Positions 56,234 through 64,000 of a stretch of DNA of 64,000 bases are shown piece after piece; within the stretch, counting starts at the first letter, position 1, and the number at the start of each line of letters is the position of its first letter. The DNA is from Streptomyces fumanus (GTDB lineage Bacteria > Actinomycetota > Actinomycetes > Streptomycetales > Streptomycetaceae), in the NCBI RefSeq assembly GCF_014655295.1, contig NZ_BNBI01000009.1:124001-188000 (forward strand), given 5' to 3'. Below the pieces are notes generated by a model. That model was not told the DNA's origin and searched no databases. It saw nothing but the letters and a program-made list of their open reading frames with translations. The position numbers were made by a program, and so were the translations under genes.

Positions 56234-57640
56234 GTGCAGACGGACGTACTGATCGTGGGCGCCGGCCCCACCGGGCTCGCCCTCGGCATCGACCTGGCCC
56301 GGCGCGGGATCGCCGCGCTGGTCCTGGAGAAGGCGGACGGCCTCTTCCCCGGTTCGCGCGGCAAGGGCCTCCAGCCGCGCACCCTGGAGGTCTTCGACGA
56401 CCTCGGCGTGCTGGCCGCGATCCGCGCGGCGGGCGGCCGCTATCCGGTGGGGATGATCTGGCGGGACGGCGAGCGGCTCGGCGAGCACGCCCTGTGGGAC
56501 CCGATCGAGCCGACCGAGCAGGCCCCGTACACCGAGCCGTGGATGGTGCCGCAGTGGCGCACCCAGCGGATATTGCGGGCGAGGCTGGAGGAACTGGGCG
56601 GGCGGATCCTCTTCGGCCGGGAGGTCGTCGGCCTCGACCAGGACGAGGCGGAGGTCCGGGTGCGCTGCGCCGACGGCAGCGCACTGCGCGCCCGGTACGC
56701 GGTCGCCGCCGACGGCGGACGCTCGGCGGTGCGCCGCGCGGTCGGCGTCCCGGTGACGGGCCGGGCCGTCGACCCGGGGCCCTCGCTCGTCGCGGACGTG
56801 CGGATCACCGGCCTGGACCGGGAGAACTGGCACCTCTTCCCGCCGGGCGACGACGGCGAGGGCCTGCTCGCCCTCTGCCCGCTGGCCGGCACCGACGACT
56901 TCCAGGTCACCGCCCGCTTCCCGGCGGGCACCGACGTGGACCTCTCCCTGGAGGGCATCCGCAAGACCGTCGCCGCCCGCACCCACCTGGCCCCTGAGCA
57001 CGTGACGGAGGTGCGGTGGGCCTCGGACTTCCGGCCCCGCGAGGGGCTCGCCGACCGGTTCCGGGCGGGCCGTGTCCTGCTCGCCGGGGACGCGGCGCAC
57101 CTCCACTCGCCGGCCGGCGGACAGGGGCTGAACACCAGCGTCCAGGACGCCTACAACCTGGGCTGGAAGCTGGGCGCGGTACTGACCGGCGGCGCCGACC
57201 CGGCACTGCTGGACACCTACGAGGAGGAGCGCCGCCGGGTCGCCGCCGAGATGCTCGGGCTGACCACCGGCGTCCACCGGGGCGAGGTGCGGCGCGGCAG
57301 GGCGACCGCGCAGCTCGACCTCGGCTACCGGGACTCCTCGCTGGCCCGGGAGACCCGGCCGGCCCCCGACGGTCCGGTACGGGCCGGTGACCGCGCCCCC
57401 GACGCCGTCCTGGACGGCACCCGGGTCTTCGACGCCTGCCGGGGCCCGCACTGGACCCTGCTCGCCCTGGACACCGCCCCGCCCGCGCTGCCGGACGCGG
57501 TACGGGTGGTGCGCGCCGCGGCCCATCCGGCGTACGGCACCGGGCTGTTCCTCGTCCGCCCGGACGGGTACGTCGGCTGGGCCGGCGATGCCGCCGCGGA
57601 GGGCCTCGGCGACTACCTGGCCCGCGTGGCGCTCGCCTGA
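56234..57640 (+). CDS. FAD-dependent monooxygenase (Rox/PHBH-like)
   Basis: A 468-residue flavin hydroxylase. VLIVGAGPTGLALGIDLARRG is the FAD-binding fold, ARYAVAADGGRSAVRRAVG the DG motif, and GRVLLAGDAAHLHSPAGGQGLNTSVQDAYNLGWKL the GD motif. The C-terminal thioredoxin-like domain (PVRAGDRAPDAVLDGTRVFDAC...YVGWAG) is typical of rifampicin monooxygenase and polyketide hydroxylases. The substrate is unknown. A drug or an aromatic metabolite is suggested by control through a TetR-type repressor. The stop lies 4 bases from the convergent LeuE gene end. Confidence 0.9.
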   Translation: MQTDVLIVGAGPTGLALGIDLARRGIAALVLEKADGLFPGSRGKGLQPRTLEVFDDLGVLAAIRAAGGRYPVGMIWRDGERLGEHALWDPIEPTEQAPYTEPWMVPQWRTQRILRARLEELGGRILFGREVVGLDQDEAEVRVRCADGSALRARYAVAADGGRSAVRRAVGVPVTGRAVDPGPSLVADVRITGLDRENWHLFPPGDDGEGLLALCPLAGTDDFQVTARFPAGTDVDLSLEGIRKTVAARTHLAPEHVTEVRWASDFRPREGLADRFRAGRVLLAGDAAHLHSPAGGQGLNTSVQDAYNLGWKLGAVLTGGADPALLDTYEEERRRVAAEMLGLTTGVHRGEVRRGRATAQLDLGYRDSSLARETRPAPDGPVRAGDRAPDAVLDGTRVFDACRGPHWTLLALDTAPPALPDAVRVVRAAAHPAYGTGLFLVRPDGYVGWAGDAAAEGLGDYLARVALA

Positions 57641-57644
57641 CCCC

Positions 57645-58295
57645 TTACGTACCGGCCAGCGACAGCTTCGCGGCGAACCCGAGGAACAGCGCCCCCGCCG
57701 CCGAGGTGGCCGTCGCCGACAGCCTCCGGCGGCGGCGGAAGGCGGCGGCGAGCCGGGTGCCGCTGAAGATCAGCGCGCTCAGGTACAGGAAGCTGAACAA
57801 CTGCGCGAACGCGCCGAGCACCACGAACGACAGCGCCGGATAGGCGTACCCCGGGTCGACGAACTGCACGAAGAAGGCGACGAAGAACAGGATCGCCTTC
57901 GGGTTGAACAGGCTGACCACCAGCGCCCGGCGGAAGGGCCGCTCCTCGGGACCGGCCGCCGGCGCCGCCTCGGCGGCGCTCTCCTGGCGCCGGGTCCGCC
58001 ACATCGCCCACGCGGCCCGCAGCATCCCGATCGCCAGCCAGGTCAGATAGCCGGCGCCCGCGTACTTCACGGCACCGAACAGCAGCGGGTTGGCCTGGAG
58101 CAGCGAGGCCACCCCGGCGGCCGACAGGGTCATCAGCGCGACGTCCCCGCACCAGACCCCGGCCGCCGCCCGGTACCCGGCGCGGACCCCGCAGCGGGCG
58201 GCGACGGAGAGGACGTACAGCGAGTTGGGGCCGGGCAGCAGGACGATGAGGACGAGGCCCGCGAGATACGTGGGAAGGTCGATGACGCCGAACAT
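57645..58295 (-). CDS. leuE: LeuE-type LysE-family amino acid exporter
   Basis: A 216-residue membrane exporter with about six helices. MFGVIDLPTYLAGLVLIVLLPGPNSLYVLSVAARCGVRAGYRAAAGVWCGD has the LysE/RhtB signature PGPN and the G-x(3)-G-D segment. SLFNPKAILFFVAFFVQFVDP is the second conserved loop (NPKA). The start MFGVIDLPTYL resembles E. coli LeuE, so leucine efflux is likely but unproven. A charged loop of about 25 residues (RRQESAAEAAPAAGPEER) lies between helices. Confidence 0.88.
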   Translation of the reverse strand: MFGVIDLPTYLAGLVLIVLLPGPNSLYVLSVAARCGVRAGYRAAAGVWCGDVALMTLSAAGVASLLQANPLLFGAVKYAGAGYLTWLAIGMLRAAWAMWRTRRQESAAEAAPAAGPEERPFRRALVVSLFNPKAILFFVAFFVQFVDPGYAYPALSFVVLGAFAQLFSFLYLSALIFSGTRLAAAFRRRRRLSATATSAAGALFLGFAAKLSLAGT

Positions 58296-58377
58296 GAGAG
58301 GGAGTCTCGCACGAGTGTCCGGCGGGGCAGCGGGGGTCCGGTGGTCGAGAAGGTGCCTGATGGGTCAGAAGGTGCCT

Positions 58378-58437
58378 GGTGGGTCCGGTGGGTCTGGTGG
58401 GTCTGGTGGGTCCGGTGGGTCTGGTGGGTCTGGTGGG

Positions 58438-58440
<3 letters not shown>
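58378..58440. repeat. Seven-copy GGTGGGTCY tandem repeat
   Basis: Seven head-to-tail 9-bp units, GGTGGGTC followed by C, T, T, C, T, T and A, with a period of 27 bases in the last letter. The last unit ends in TCA, the stop of the mutase gene on the other strand. The gap 58296-58437 holds no gene; a related GGTGCCTGATGGGTC lies just upstream. Confidence 0.9.
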
Positions 58441-60018
<1,578 letters not shown>

Positions 60019-60249
60019 GGATGGTTGCCTCCCGCTGAGCAGTTACTCACTGGTTACCGGCTGGTACGCCCGACTTCTGGTCGGAGCGTAGCGGCGCCGC
60101 GCGCGCCCGGTGGAGGGGAGCACGCTGGGACCTTGCTCACAGCATGGTCGCGGTCCGGGTCACACACAACCGTGCGATTCCGTTAACGCCGTGTGCCGCG
60201 CGGGGATGCATGAGGGGTGACACCGGTGAGCCGATCGGGGAGGCGCGCG

Positions 60250-61170
60250 ATGCGGGGCACGGGCAAGGCGTCGGCCGCGCTGCTGGTCCTGGCGGTGGCC
60301 TGCGGCTGCACGGTCCAGGGCACGGGCGAGGGCGGCGGGTCGCGCGCACCGATCCGCATCGAGTTCCCGGGCGGCACCCCTGCGGGCCGGACCTCGGACC
60401 CCGGACCGCGGGACCCGGACCCCGGTCGTCGGTCCCCGGACCCCGGGCCGCGGCAGTCGGACCCCCCGGACCGGCGGGACACGCACTCCCCGGACCGGTC
60501 GGACGGCGCGGACGGCCCGGGCCGTGCGGGACCCGCGCCCGCCGTGCTGTGGTCCCGCGGCGACACCGGCCGGGACGTCCGCGAACTCCAGGCCCGGCTG
60601 CGCCAGATCGCCTGGCTGTTCGACGGTCCGACCGGCACCTACGACGAGCTGACCGAGCGCGCGGTCCGCGGCTTCCAGGGCAAGCGCGGCCTGCCCGCGA
60701 CCGGCCGGACGGACCGCGTCACCTGGCAGAAGCTGCTGGCGATGACCCGCGAACCGGGCTACTGGGACCTGTACCTGATGGGCGGCCAGCCCGCCGCCGC
60801 GCCCGACCCGCGCTGCCTGACCGGCCGGGTGCTGTGCATCAGCAAGACCAGCCGCACCCTGCGCTGGATGGTCGACGGCCGCACCCTGGCGACGATGGCG
60901 GTCCGCTTCGGCTCCCGGTACACGCCGACCCGCGACGGCGTCTTCGAGGTCTACTGGAAGTCCCGGAACCACTGGTCGACGCTCTACGACACGTCGATGC
61001 CGTACGCCATGTTCTTCAGCGGCGGCCAGGCGGTGCACTTCTCGTCCGACTTCGCGGCCCGGGGCTACGCCGGCGCCTCGCACGGCTGCGTCAACGTCCG
61101 GGACGAGGCGGCGATCGCCGACCTGTACGCGCGGGTCCGCACCGGCGACAAGGTCGTCGTCCACCGGTGA
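60250..61170 (+). CDS. L,D-transpeptidase lipoprotein with peptidoglycan-binding domain
   Basis: A 306-residue exported protein. The signal MRGTGKASAALLVLAVACGC ends in a probable lipobox (LAVAC). A Pro/Asp/Arg-rich linker of about 70 residues follows, then a PG_binding_1 domain (GRDVRELQARLRQIAWLFDGPTGTYDELTERAVRGFQGKRGL) and a YkuD domain with the catalytic HGCVNV in ASHGCVNVRDEAAIADLYARV. It cross-links wall stem peptides. GGGGAGG at about 60238-60244 fixes the ATG at 60250, over a GTG 33 bases upstream. Confidence 0.92.
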   Translation: MRGTGKASAALLVLAVACGCTVQGTGEGGGSRAPIRIEFPGGTPAGRTSDPGPRDPDPGRRSPDPGPRQSDPPDRRDTHSPDRSDGADGPGRAGPAPAVLWSRGDTGRDVRELQARLRQIAWLFDGPTGTYDELTERAVRGFQGKRGLPATGRTDRVTWQKLLAMTREPGYWDLYLMGGQPAAAPDPRCLTGRVLCISKTSRTLRWMVDGRTLATMAVRFGSRYTPTRDGVFEVYWKSRNHWSTLYDTSMPYAMFFSGGQAVHFSSDFAARGYAGASHGCVNVRDEAAIADLYARVRTGDKVVVHR

Positions 61171-61179
61171 GGCGGAGAG

Positions 61180-61218
61180 GGCGCGGGCGGGACCGGGGGA
61201 ACATGTCCCACCCGCGCC
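61180..61218. terminator. Terminator between convergent genes
   Basis: GGCGCGGGCGGGAC (61180-61193) / GTCCCACCCGCGCC (61205-61218), 13 of 14 pairs, 10 bases after the transpeptidase stop. Confidence 0.7.
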
Positions 61219-61316
61219 GAGGTGCACGAGCCGCGGGTACGGGGGGAACCCCGGCTCGGTGCGACAGCCGATGACCAGTCGGCTCACCCAGTACTGCGCC
61301 GGGCGGGCCGAAAGTG

Positions 61317-62372
61317 TCACTCCTTGGCGGAAGGTTTTTTTCCGCGTGGGGAACCGTGCTGGTCGGAGGGGGTGTGCGGGGGTACGGGACGGTGCGCGTC
61401 GGCGGCACCGCCCGCGCCCGAGGCGCCGCTGCCTTGCGGGCCCTTGCCCCGGCTCTTCTTCTCGGTGTTGCCGTTGTTGCCGTTGTTGCCGTTGGCTTTG
61501 TCGCTGTTGCCGTTGGCCTTGTCGCTGTTGCCCCTGTTGCCGTTGTTGCCGTTACTCCCCTTGTTACCGTTCTGGCCGTTCTGGCCGTTCCCCCTGTTGC
61601 CGTTGCCGCCCTGGGACTCGCCGGTCGTTCCCTTCCTGCCGTCGGCCTTGTCGCCGTCGTCGCCGTCGGCCTTGCCGCCGTGGCCCCGCTTCTCGCACTC
61701 GGCGTCGGGCGGCGTGCGCGGGCCGTGCTTGCGCAGGGCGTCGTGTTCCTTGCCGGCGCGGATGTCCCGGCAGGCGGAGGTGCGGTCCCGCTCGCCGGTG
61801 GGGTCCGGTGCGCCGGGGGCGTGCCCGGCGCCGGCCTCGTCGTGCGGGGCGGTGGTGCGGGCCGACGGGGAGGCCGGGGGGCGGTCGGGGGTGGCGGCGG
61901 TGGAGACGGAGGCGGCGGGGTCGGGGGCGCGGTGGTCGCCGAAGGGCGTCGGCAGGACTCCGGTTGCGGCCGCGATCCCGGCGCCGCCGACCATGCCGGC
62001 GGTGAGCGCGGCGGCCAGCCCCAGCTTCAGCGGGCGGGTCCGGCGCGGGCGCCCGGCATCGTTGTCGCGCCCGCCGAGCCGGACCAGCCCGGCGTCGAGG
62101 CCCCGGCCCCGGGCATCCCGGCCGGGGACGCCGGACCCGGCGCCCGCCGCGTCGGCGGAGGCGGCGCGCGCCTCGCGGAAGGCGGCCAGGGCGGCGGCCT
62201 CGCCGGGGAGTTCACCGCTGGTCGGCGGGGTCGGGGCGGACAGCGCGGCGAGGGTCGAGGCGAGCCGTTCGGCCCGGTCGCGGACCGCGGGGTCGACCGA
62301 CTCCAGCGACTCCCCGCGCAGCAAAAGCTCCGCCGTTTCGCGGTCCAGCCACCTGTCCTGCTCGTCGGCCAT
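61317..62372 (-). CDS. Membrane protein encoded with an ECF sigma factor, Asn-Gly repeat domain
   Basis: A 351-residue protein in the position of an anti-sigma factor. Its ATG shares one base with the stop of the sigma gene (TGATG). The N-terminal 145 residues are cytoplasmic (DRWLDRETAELLLRGESLESVDPAVRDRAERLASTLAAL; LAAFREARA). One membrane helix, LKLGLAAALTAGMVGGAGIAAATGVL, follows. The extracytoplasmic part is Pro/Ala/Asp-rich, has a cysteine pair (TSACRDI and AECEKRG), and then a tract of about 52 residues made of Asn-Gly, Gln-Gly and Lys-Gly-type repeats. The second partial gene at 63346 has the same layout and the same LAAFRxAR motif. Confidence 0.78.
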   Translation of the reverse strand: MADEQDRWLDRETAELLLRGESLESVDPAVRDRAERLASTLAALSAPTPPTSGELPGEAAALAAFREARAASADAAGAGSGVPGRDARGRGLDAGLVRLGGRDNDAGRPRRTRPLKLGLAAALTAGMVGGAGIAAATGVLPTPFGDHRAPDPAASVSTAATPDRPPASPSARTTAPHDEAGAGHAPGAPDPTGERDRTSACRDIRAGKEHDALRKHGPRTPPDAECEKRGHGGKADGDDGDKADGRKGTTGESQGGNGNRGNGQNGQNGNKGSNGNNGNRGNSDKANGNSDKANGNNGNNGNTEKKSRGKGPQGSGASGAGGAADAHRPVPPHTPSDQHGSPRGKKPSAKE

Positions 62373-63166
62373 CACATGTCCCTCTGCGTCCGCGCACGCG
62401 TATGCGTCACAGTGGCGGACGTCGCCGCACGGGCGCGCGGTTCTCGCTGGGCGGGCAGCGCGTCGAGCGCGTCGGCCGATTCCGCATCGGCGCCGAGGAG
62501 TTCGGCGAGGCGCTTCAGACCGCGGTGGGCGGCGGTGCGGACGGCGCCGGGACGTTTCCCCAGGGTCCGGGCGGCGGTCTTGGCGTCGAGGCCGACCACG
62601 ACCCGGAGGACGACGGCCTCGGCCTGGTCCTGCGGCAGCTTGGCTATGAGGGAGAGGGTGGTGCCGGTGGTGAGCGCCTCGATGGCCTCGCCGGCGGTGT
62701 CGGAGGAGGCGGGCTTGCCGGTCAGTTCGGTCTCGTCGCCGACGGTCGCGGGGCGGCGCCCGCGCATCCGTATGTGGTCCAGGGCGCGGTTGCGGGCTAT
62801 CCGGGCGGCCCAGCCGCGGAACCGGTCCGCGTCGCCGTCGAACCGCTCCAGGTCCCGGGCGATCTGCAGCCATGCCTCGGACGCCACGTCCTCGGCGTCC
62901 GGATCACCGACCAGCGTCCGTACATAGCCCAGCAGCCGCGGGTGCACCGCGCGGTACACAGTCCGGAACGCGGTCTCGTCCCCGTCCTGTGCCGCGCGCA
63001 CCGCGGCGGTCAGCTCGGCGTCGTCCCCCAGCACCGCGCGCGCCTCTCTTTGCGCCTGTTTCGCCTCGGGTGGCCCACGGTGGTCTACCGCGGGACGGGG
63101 CGGGGCACCGCCCTCCGCACACCGGCGCGAACGGCACGTTACGTCCTGAAACCGCTCCCCGTCCAT
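62372..63166 (-). CDS. ECF RNA polymerase sigma factor
   Basis: A 264-residue ECF sigma factor. Region 2 spans GDETAFRTVYRAVHPRLLGYVRTLVGDPDAEDVASEAWLQIARDLERFDGDADRFRGWAARIARNRALDHIRMRGRRP. Region 4 is LPQDQAEAVVLRVVVGLDAKTAARTLGKRPGAVRTAAHRGLKRL. The start ATG 63166 has AGGAG 8 bases upstream. It is translationally coupled to the downstream membrane protein gene, the usual sigma/anti-sigma arrangement. Confidence 0.9.
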   Translation of the reverse strand: MDGERFQDVTCRSRRCAEGGAPPRPAVDHRGPPEAKQAQREARAVLGDDAELTAAVRAAQDGDETAFRTVYRAVHPRLLGYVRTLVGDPDAEDVASEAWLQIARDLERFDGDADRFRGWAARIARNRALDHIRMRGRRPATVGDETELTGKPASSDTAGEAIEALTTGTTLSLIAKLPQDQAEAVVLRVVVGLDAKTAARTLGKRPGAVRTAAHRGLKRLAELLGADAESADALDALPAQREPRARAATSATVTHTRARTQRDM

Positions 63167-63278
63167 GGCCGTACTCCTGGCCGTACAGGATGCAACTAAG
63201 CCGTGACGCGGAGAGGTGTGACACAAAACGCAGGGGTGGCGCTGTAGGAAGTACGGGCCGCCGCGCGGCCCGCGCCGC

Positions 63279-63326
63279 GCGACGGCCGGGGCCTCTCCTG
63301 TGGGGGGTGGCGGCCCCGGCCGTCGC
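63279..63326 (-). terminator. Terminator of the partial gene at the right edge
   Basis: Perfect 15-bp inverted repeat (arms 63279-63293 and 63312-63326), 19 bases beyond the stop at 63346. Confidence 0.75.
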
Positions 63327-63345
63327 CTCGGCCGGGGTGCCCCGG

Positions 63346-64000
63346 TCACTGCTTCCCGCCCTTGCTCCCGCCCTTGTTCGCACTCTGCGCCGAGCCGTTG
63401 CCGGGGTGTGTCCTCGTCGGCCGGCCGGGGTCCGCCGGGCGGTCCGGTGGGGCGGGCCGGGCGGTGGGGGGTGTCGTCAGGCGGCGGGCGCAGTACGCGG
63501 CGACCTCGTCCTCGCCGCCCGCCGCCGCGACCAGGCGTCGCCAGGCGGTGGCGTTCCGCGCGGGGTCCGGGAGCCGTTCGTAGGCGCGGCAGTCGGCCTC
63601 GGGGTCCGGGGCGGGGGCCGGCCGGTCCGGGTCGGCGGGGGCGGAGGTGCGGGTGGGGTCGGCGGAGGTGGGCGCGGGGGCCTCGGGGGTGGGCCGGGCC
63701 GGGGGCGGTGGGGTCGTGGCGGCGGGCGGCCGGTCGCGGTGGCGGTCGGTGTCCCCGGGGGCCGGGCGGCCCGCGTCGATCGCGGCGTAGGCGACGCCGC
63801 CCAGGGCGAGGCCGGCCGCCAGCACCGACAGGGTGATCCGGCGCGCGGGCCGGCGGGGCCGCCAGTCGTCCCGGCGCCGGGTGCGCGCCGCCTGGTGCGT
63901 CCCGCTGTCCCGGGCGTCCCGGAACGCGGCGAGGGCCCGGTCCTCACGGCCGGCGGCGTCGGCGCGCAGGGCGGTGGCGAGCAGGGACTCCAGCGGGACG
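63346..64000 (-). CDS. Membrane protein with sigma-partner layout, 5' end outside window
   Basis: The frame is open to the right edge, with 217 codons visible. The N-terminal cytoplasmic part shows ESLLATALRADAAGREDRALAAFRDARDSGTHQ, followed by a basic stretch RTRRRDDWRPRRPARR. One membrane helix follows (ITLSVLAAGLALGGVAYAAID), then a Pro/Thr/Ala-rich outside region with a cysteine pair (DCRAYERLPDP and AAYCARRL), and a Gly/Lys-rich end. It shares layout and the LAAFRxAR motif with the protein at 61317-62372. An ECF sigma gene upstream, outside the window, is expected by analogy. Confidence 0.72.
   Translation of the reverse strand, partial: VPLESLLATALRADAAGREDRALAAFRDARDSGTHQAARTRRRDDWRPRRPARRITLSVLAAGLALGGVAYAAIDAGRPAPGDTDRHRDRPPAATTPPPPARPTPEAPAPTSADPTRTSAPADPDRPAPAPDPEADCRAYERLPDPARNATAWRRLVAAAGGEDEVAAYCARRLTTPPTARPAPPDRPADPGRPTRTHPGNGSAQSANKGGSKGGKQ

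Noticed and set aside
61317..62649. Plus-strand frames rich in Val/Ala/Leu opposite the Asn-Gly repeat gene, looking like membrane proteins
   Set aside because: They are by-products of the GGN/AAC repeat DNA; the minus-strand frame is coupled to the sigma gene and has a real layout.

Overview
The window is chromosomal DNA of a high-GC actinomycete, almost certainly Streptomyces. Evidence: overall GC is very high, GTG starts and 1-4 base overlaps (GTGA, ATGA, TGATG) are common, and markers such as sigQ-afsQ1-afsQ2, DUF397/Scr1-type regulators and an accA2-like biotin carboxylase are present. The order from the acyl-CoA carboxylase to the methylmalonyl-CoA mutase matches, from memory, the S. 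coelicolor stretch SCO4921 down to about SCO4869. No rRNA, tRNA, insertion sequence, prophage or CRISPR array was seen. All names rest on reading the sequence; nothing was searched.

Region 1 (1-14.9 kb) holds a partial membrane protein, the acyl-CoA carboxylase alpha chain, a DeoR regulator, an NAD(P)H-quinone dehydrogenase and the first part of a nucleoside salvage set: purine nucleoside phosphorylase, a phosphosugar mutase (probably phosphopentomutase), deoC, a full aldehyde dehydrogenase and a half-length one, and a uridine-kinase-like protein. Region 2 (15-20 kb) is the sigQ / afsQ1-afsQ2-lipoprotein signalling locus with an AfsQ1 box, then small envelope proteins. Region 3 (20.5-37.1 kb) continues nucleoside salvage: adenosine deaminase, then an operon of nucleoside ABC transporter (ATPase and two permeases), cytidine deaminase and thymidine phosphorylase, and two tandem BMP-family binding lipoproteins. 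A LysR/MFS pair, an ECF sigma factor, a STAS protein, a decayed AEC transporter and a Uma2 protein sit inside it.

A 12-bp palindrome, CTACGCGCGTAG, lies just upstream of the nucleoside phosphorylase, deoC, adenosine deaminase and the ABC transporter. A version with one altered half lies upstream of both binding lipoproteins. It links six transcription units spread over 30 kb and is the clearest regulatory signal in the window. Together the genes import nucleosides, deaminate them, split them by phosphorolysis, isomerise (deoxy)ribose-1-phosphate, cleave deoxyribose-5-phosphate to acetaldehyde and glyceraldehyde-3-phosphate, and oxidise the acetaldehyde.

Region 4 (37.4-41.9 kb) looks like an accessory insertion: a large KAP-like membrane NTPase, two duplicated DUF397 genes, a Scr1-type XRE regulator and a HATPase-like protein whose reading frame has no stop before the next gene. 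Region 5 (41.9-55.4 kb) is a nonulosonic-acid (Kdn/sialic-acid-type) wall-polymer cluster: NeuB, a NeuA-HAD fusion, two polysialyltransferase-like proteins, a GT2 enzyme, a DUF6716-type protein, a methyltransferase-like protein, a GT8-TPR-pyruvyltransferase fusion, a GT29 sialyltransferase-like protein and an acyltransferase. Region 6 (55.5-64 kb) has a TetR/FAD-monooxygenase pair with two perfect operators, a LeuE exporter, a B12-dependent mutase large subunit, an L,D-transpeptidase, an ECF sigma/membrane-partner pair and a second, partial membrane partner.
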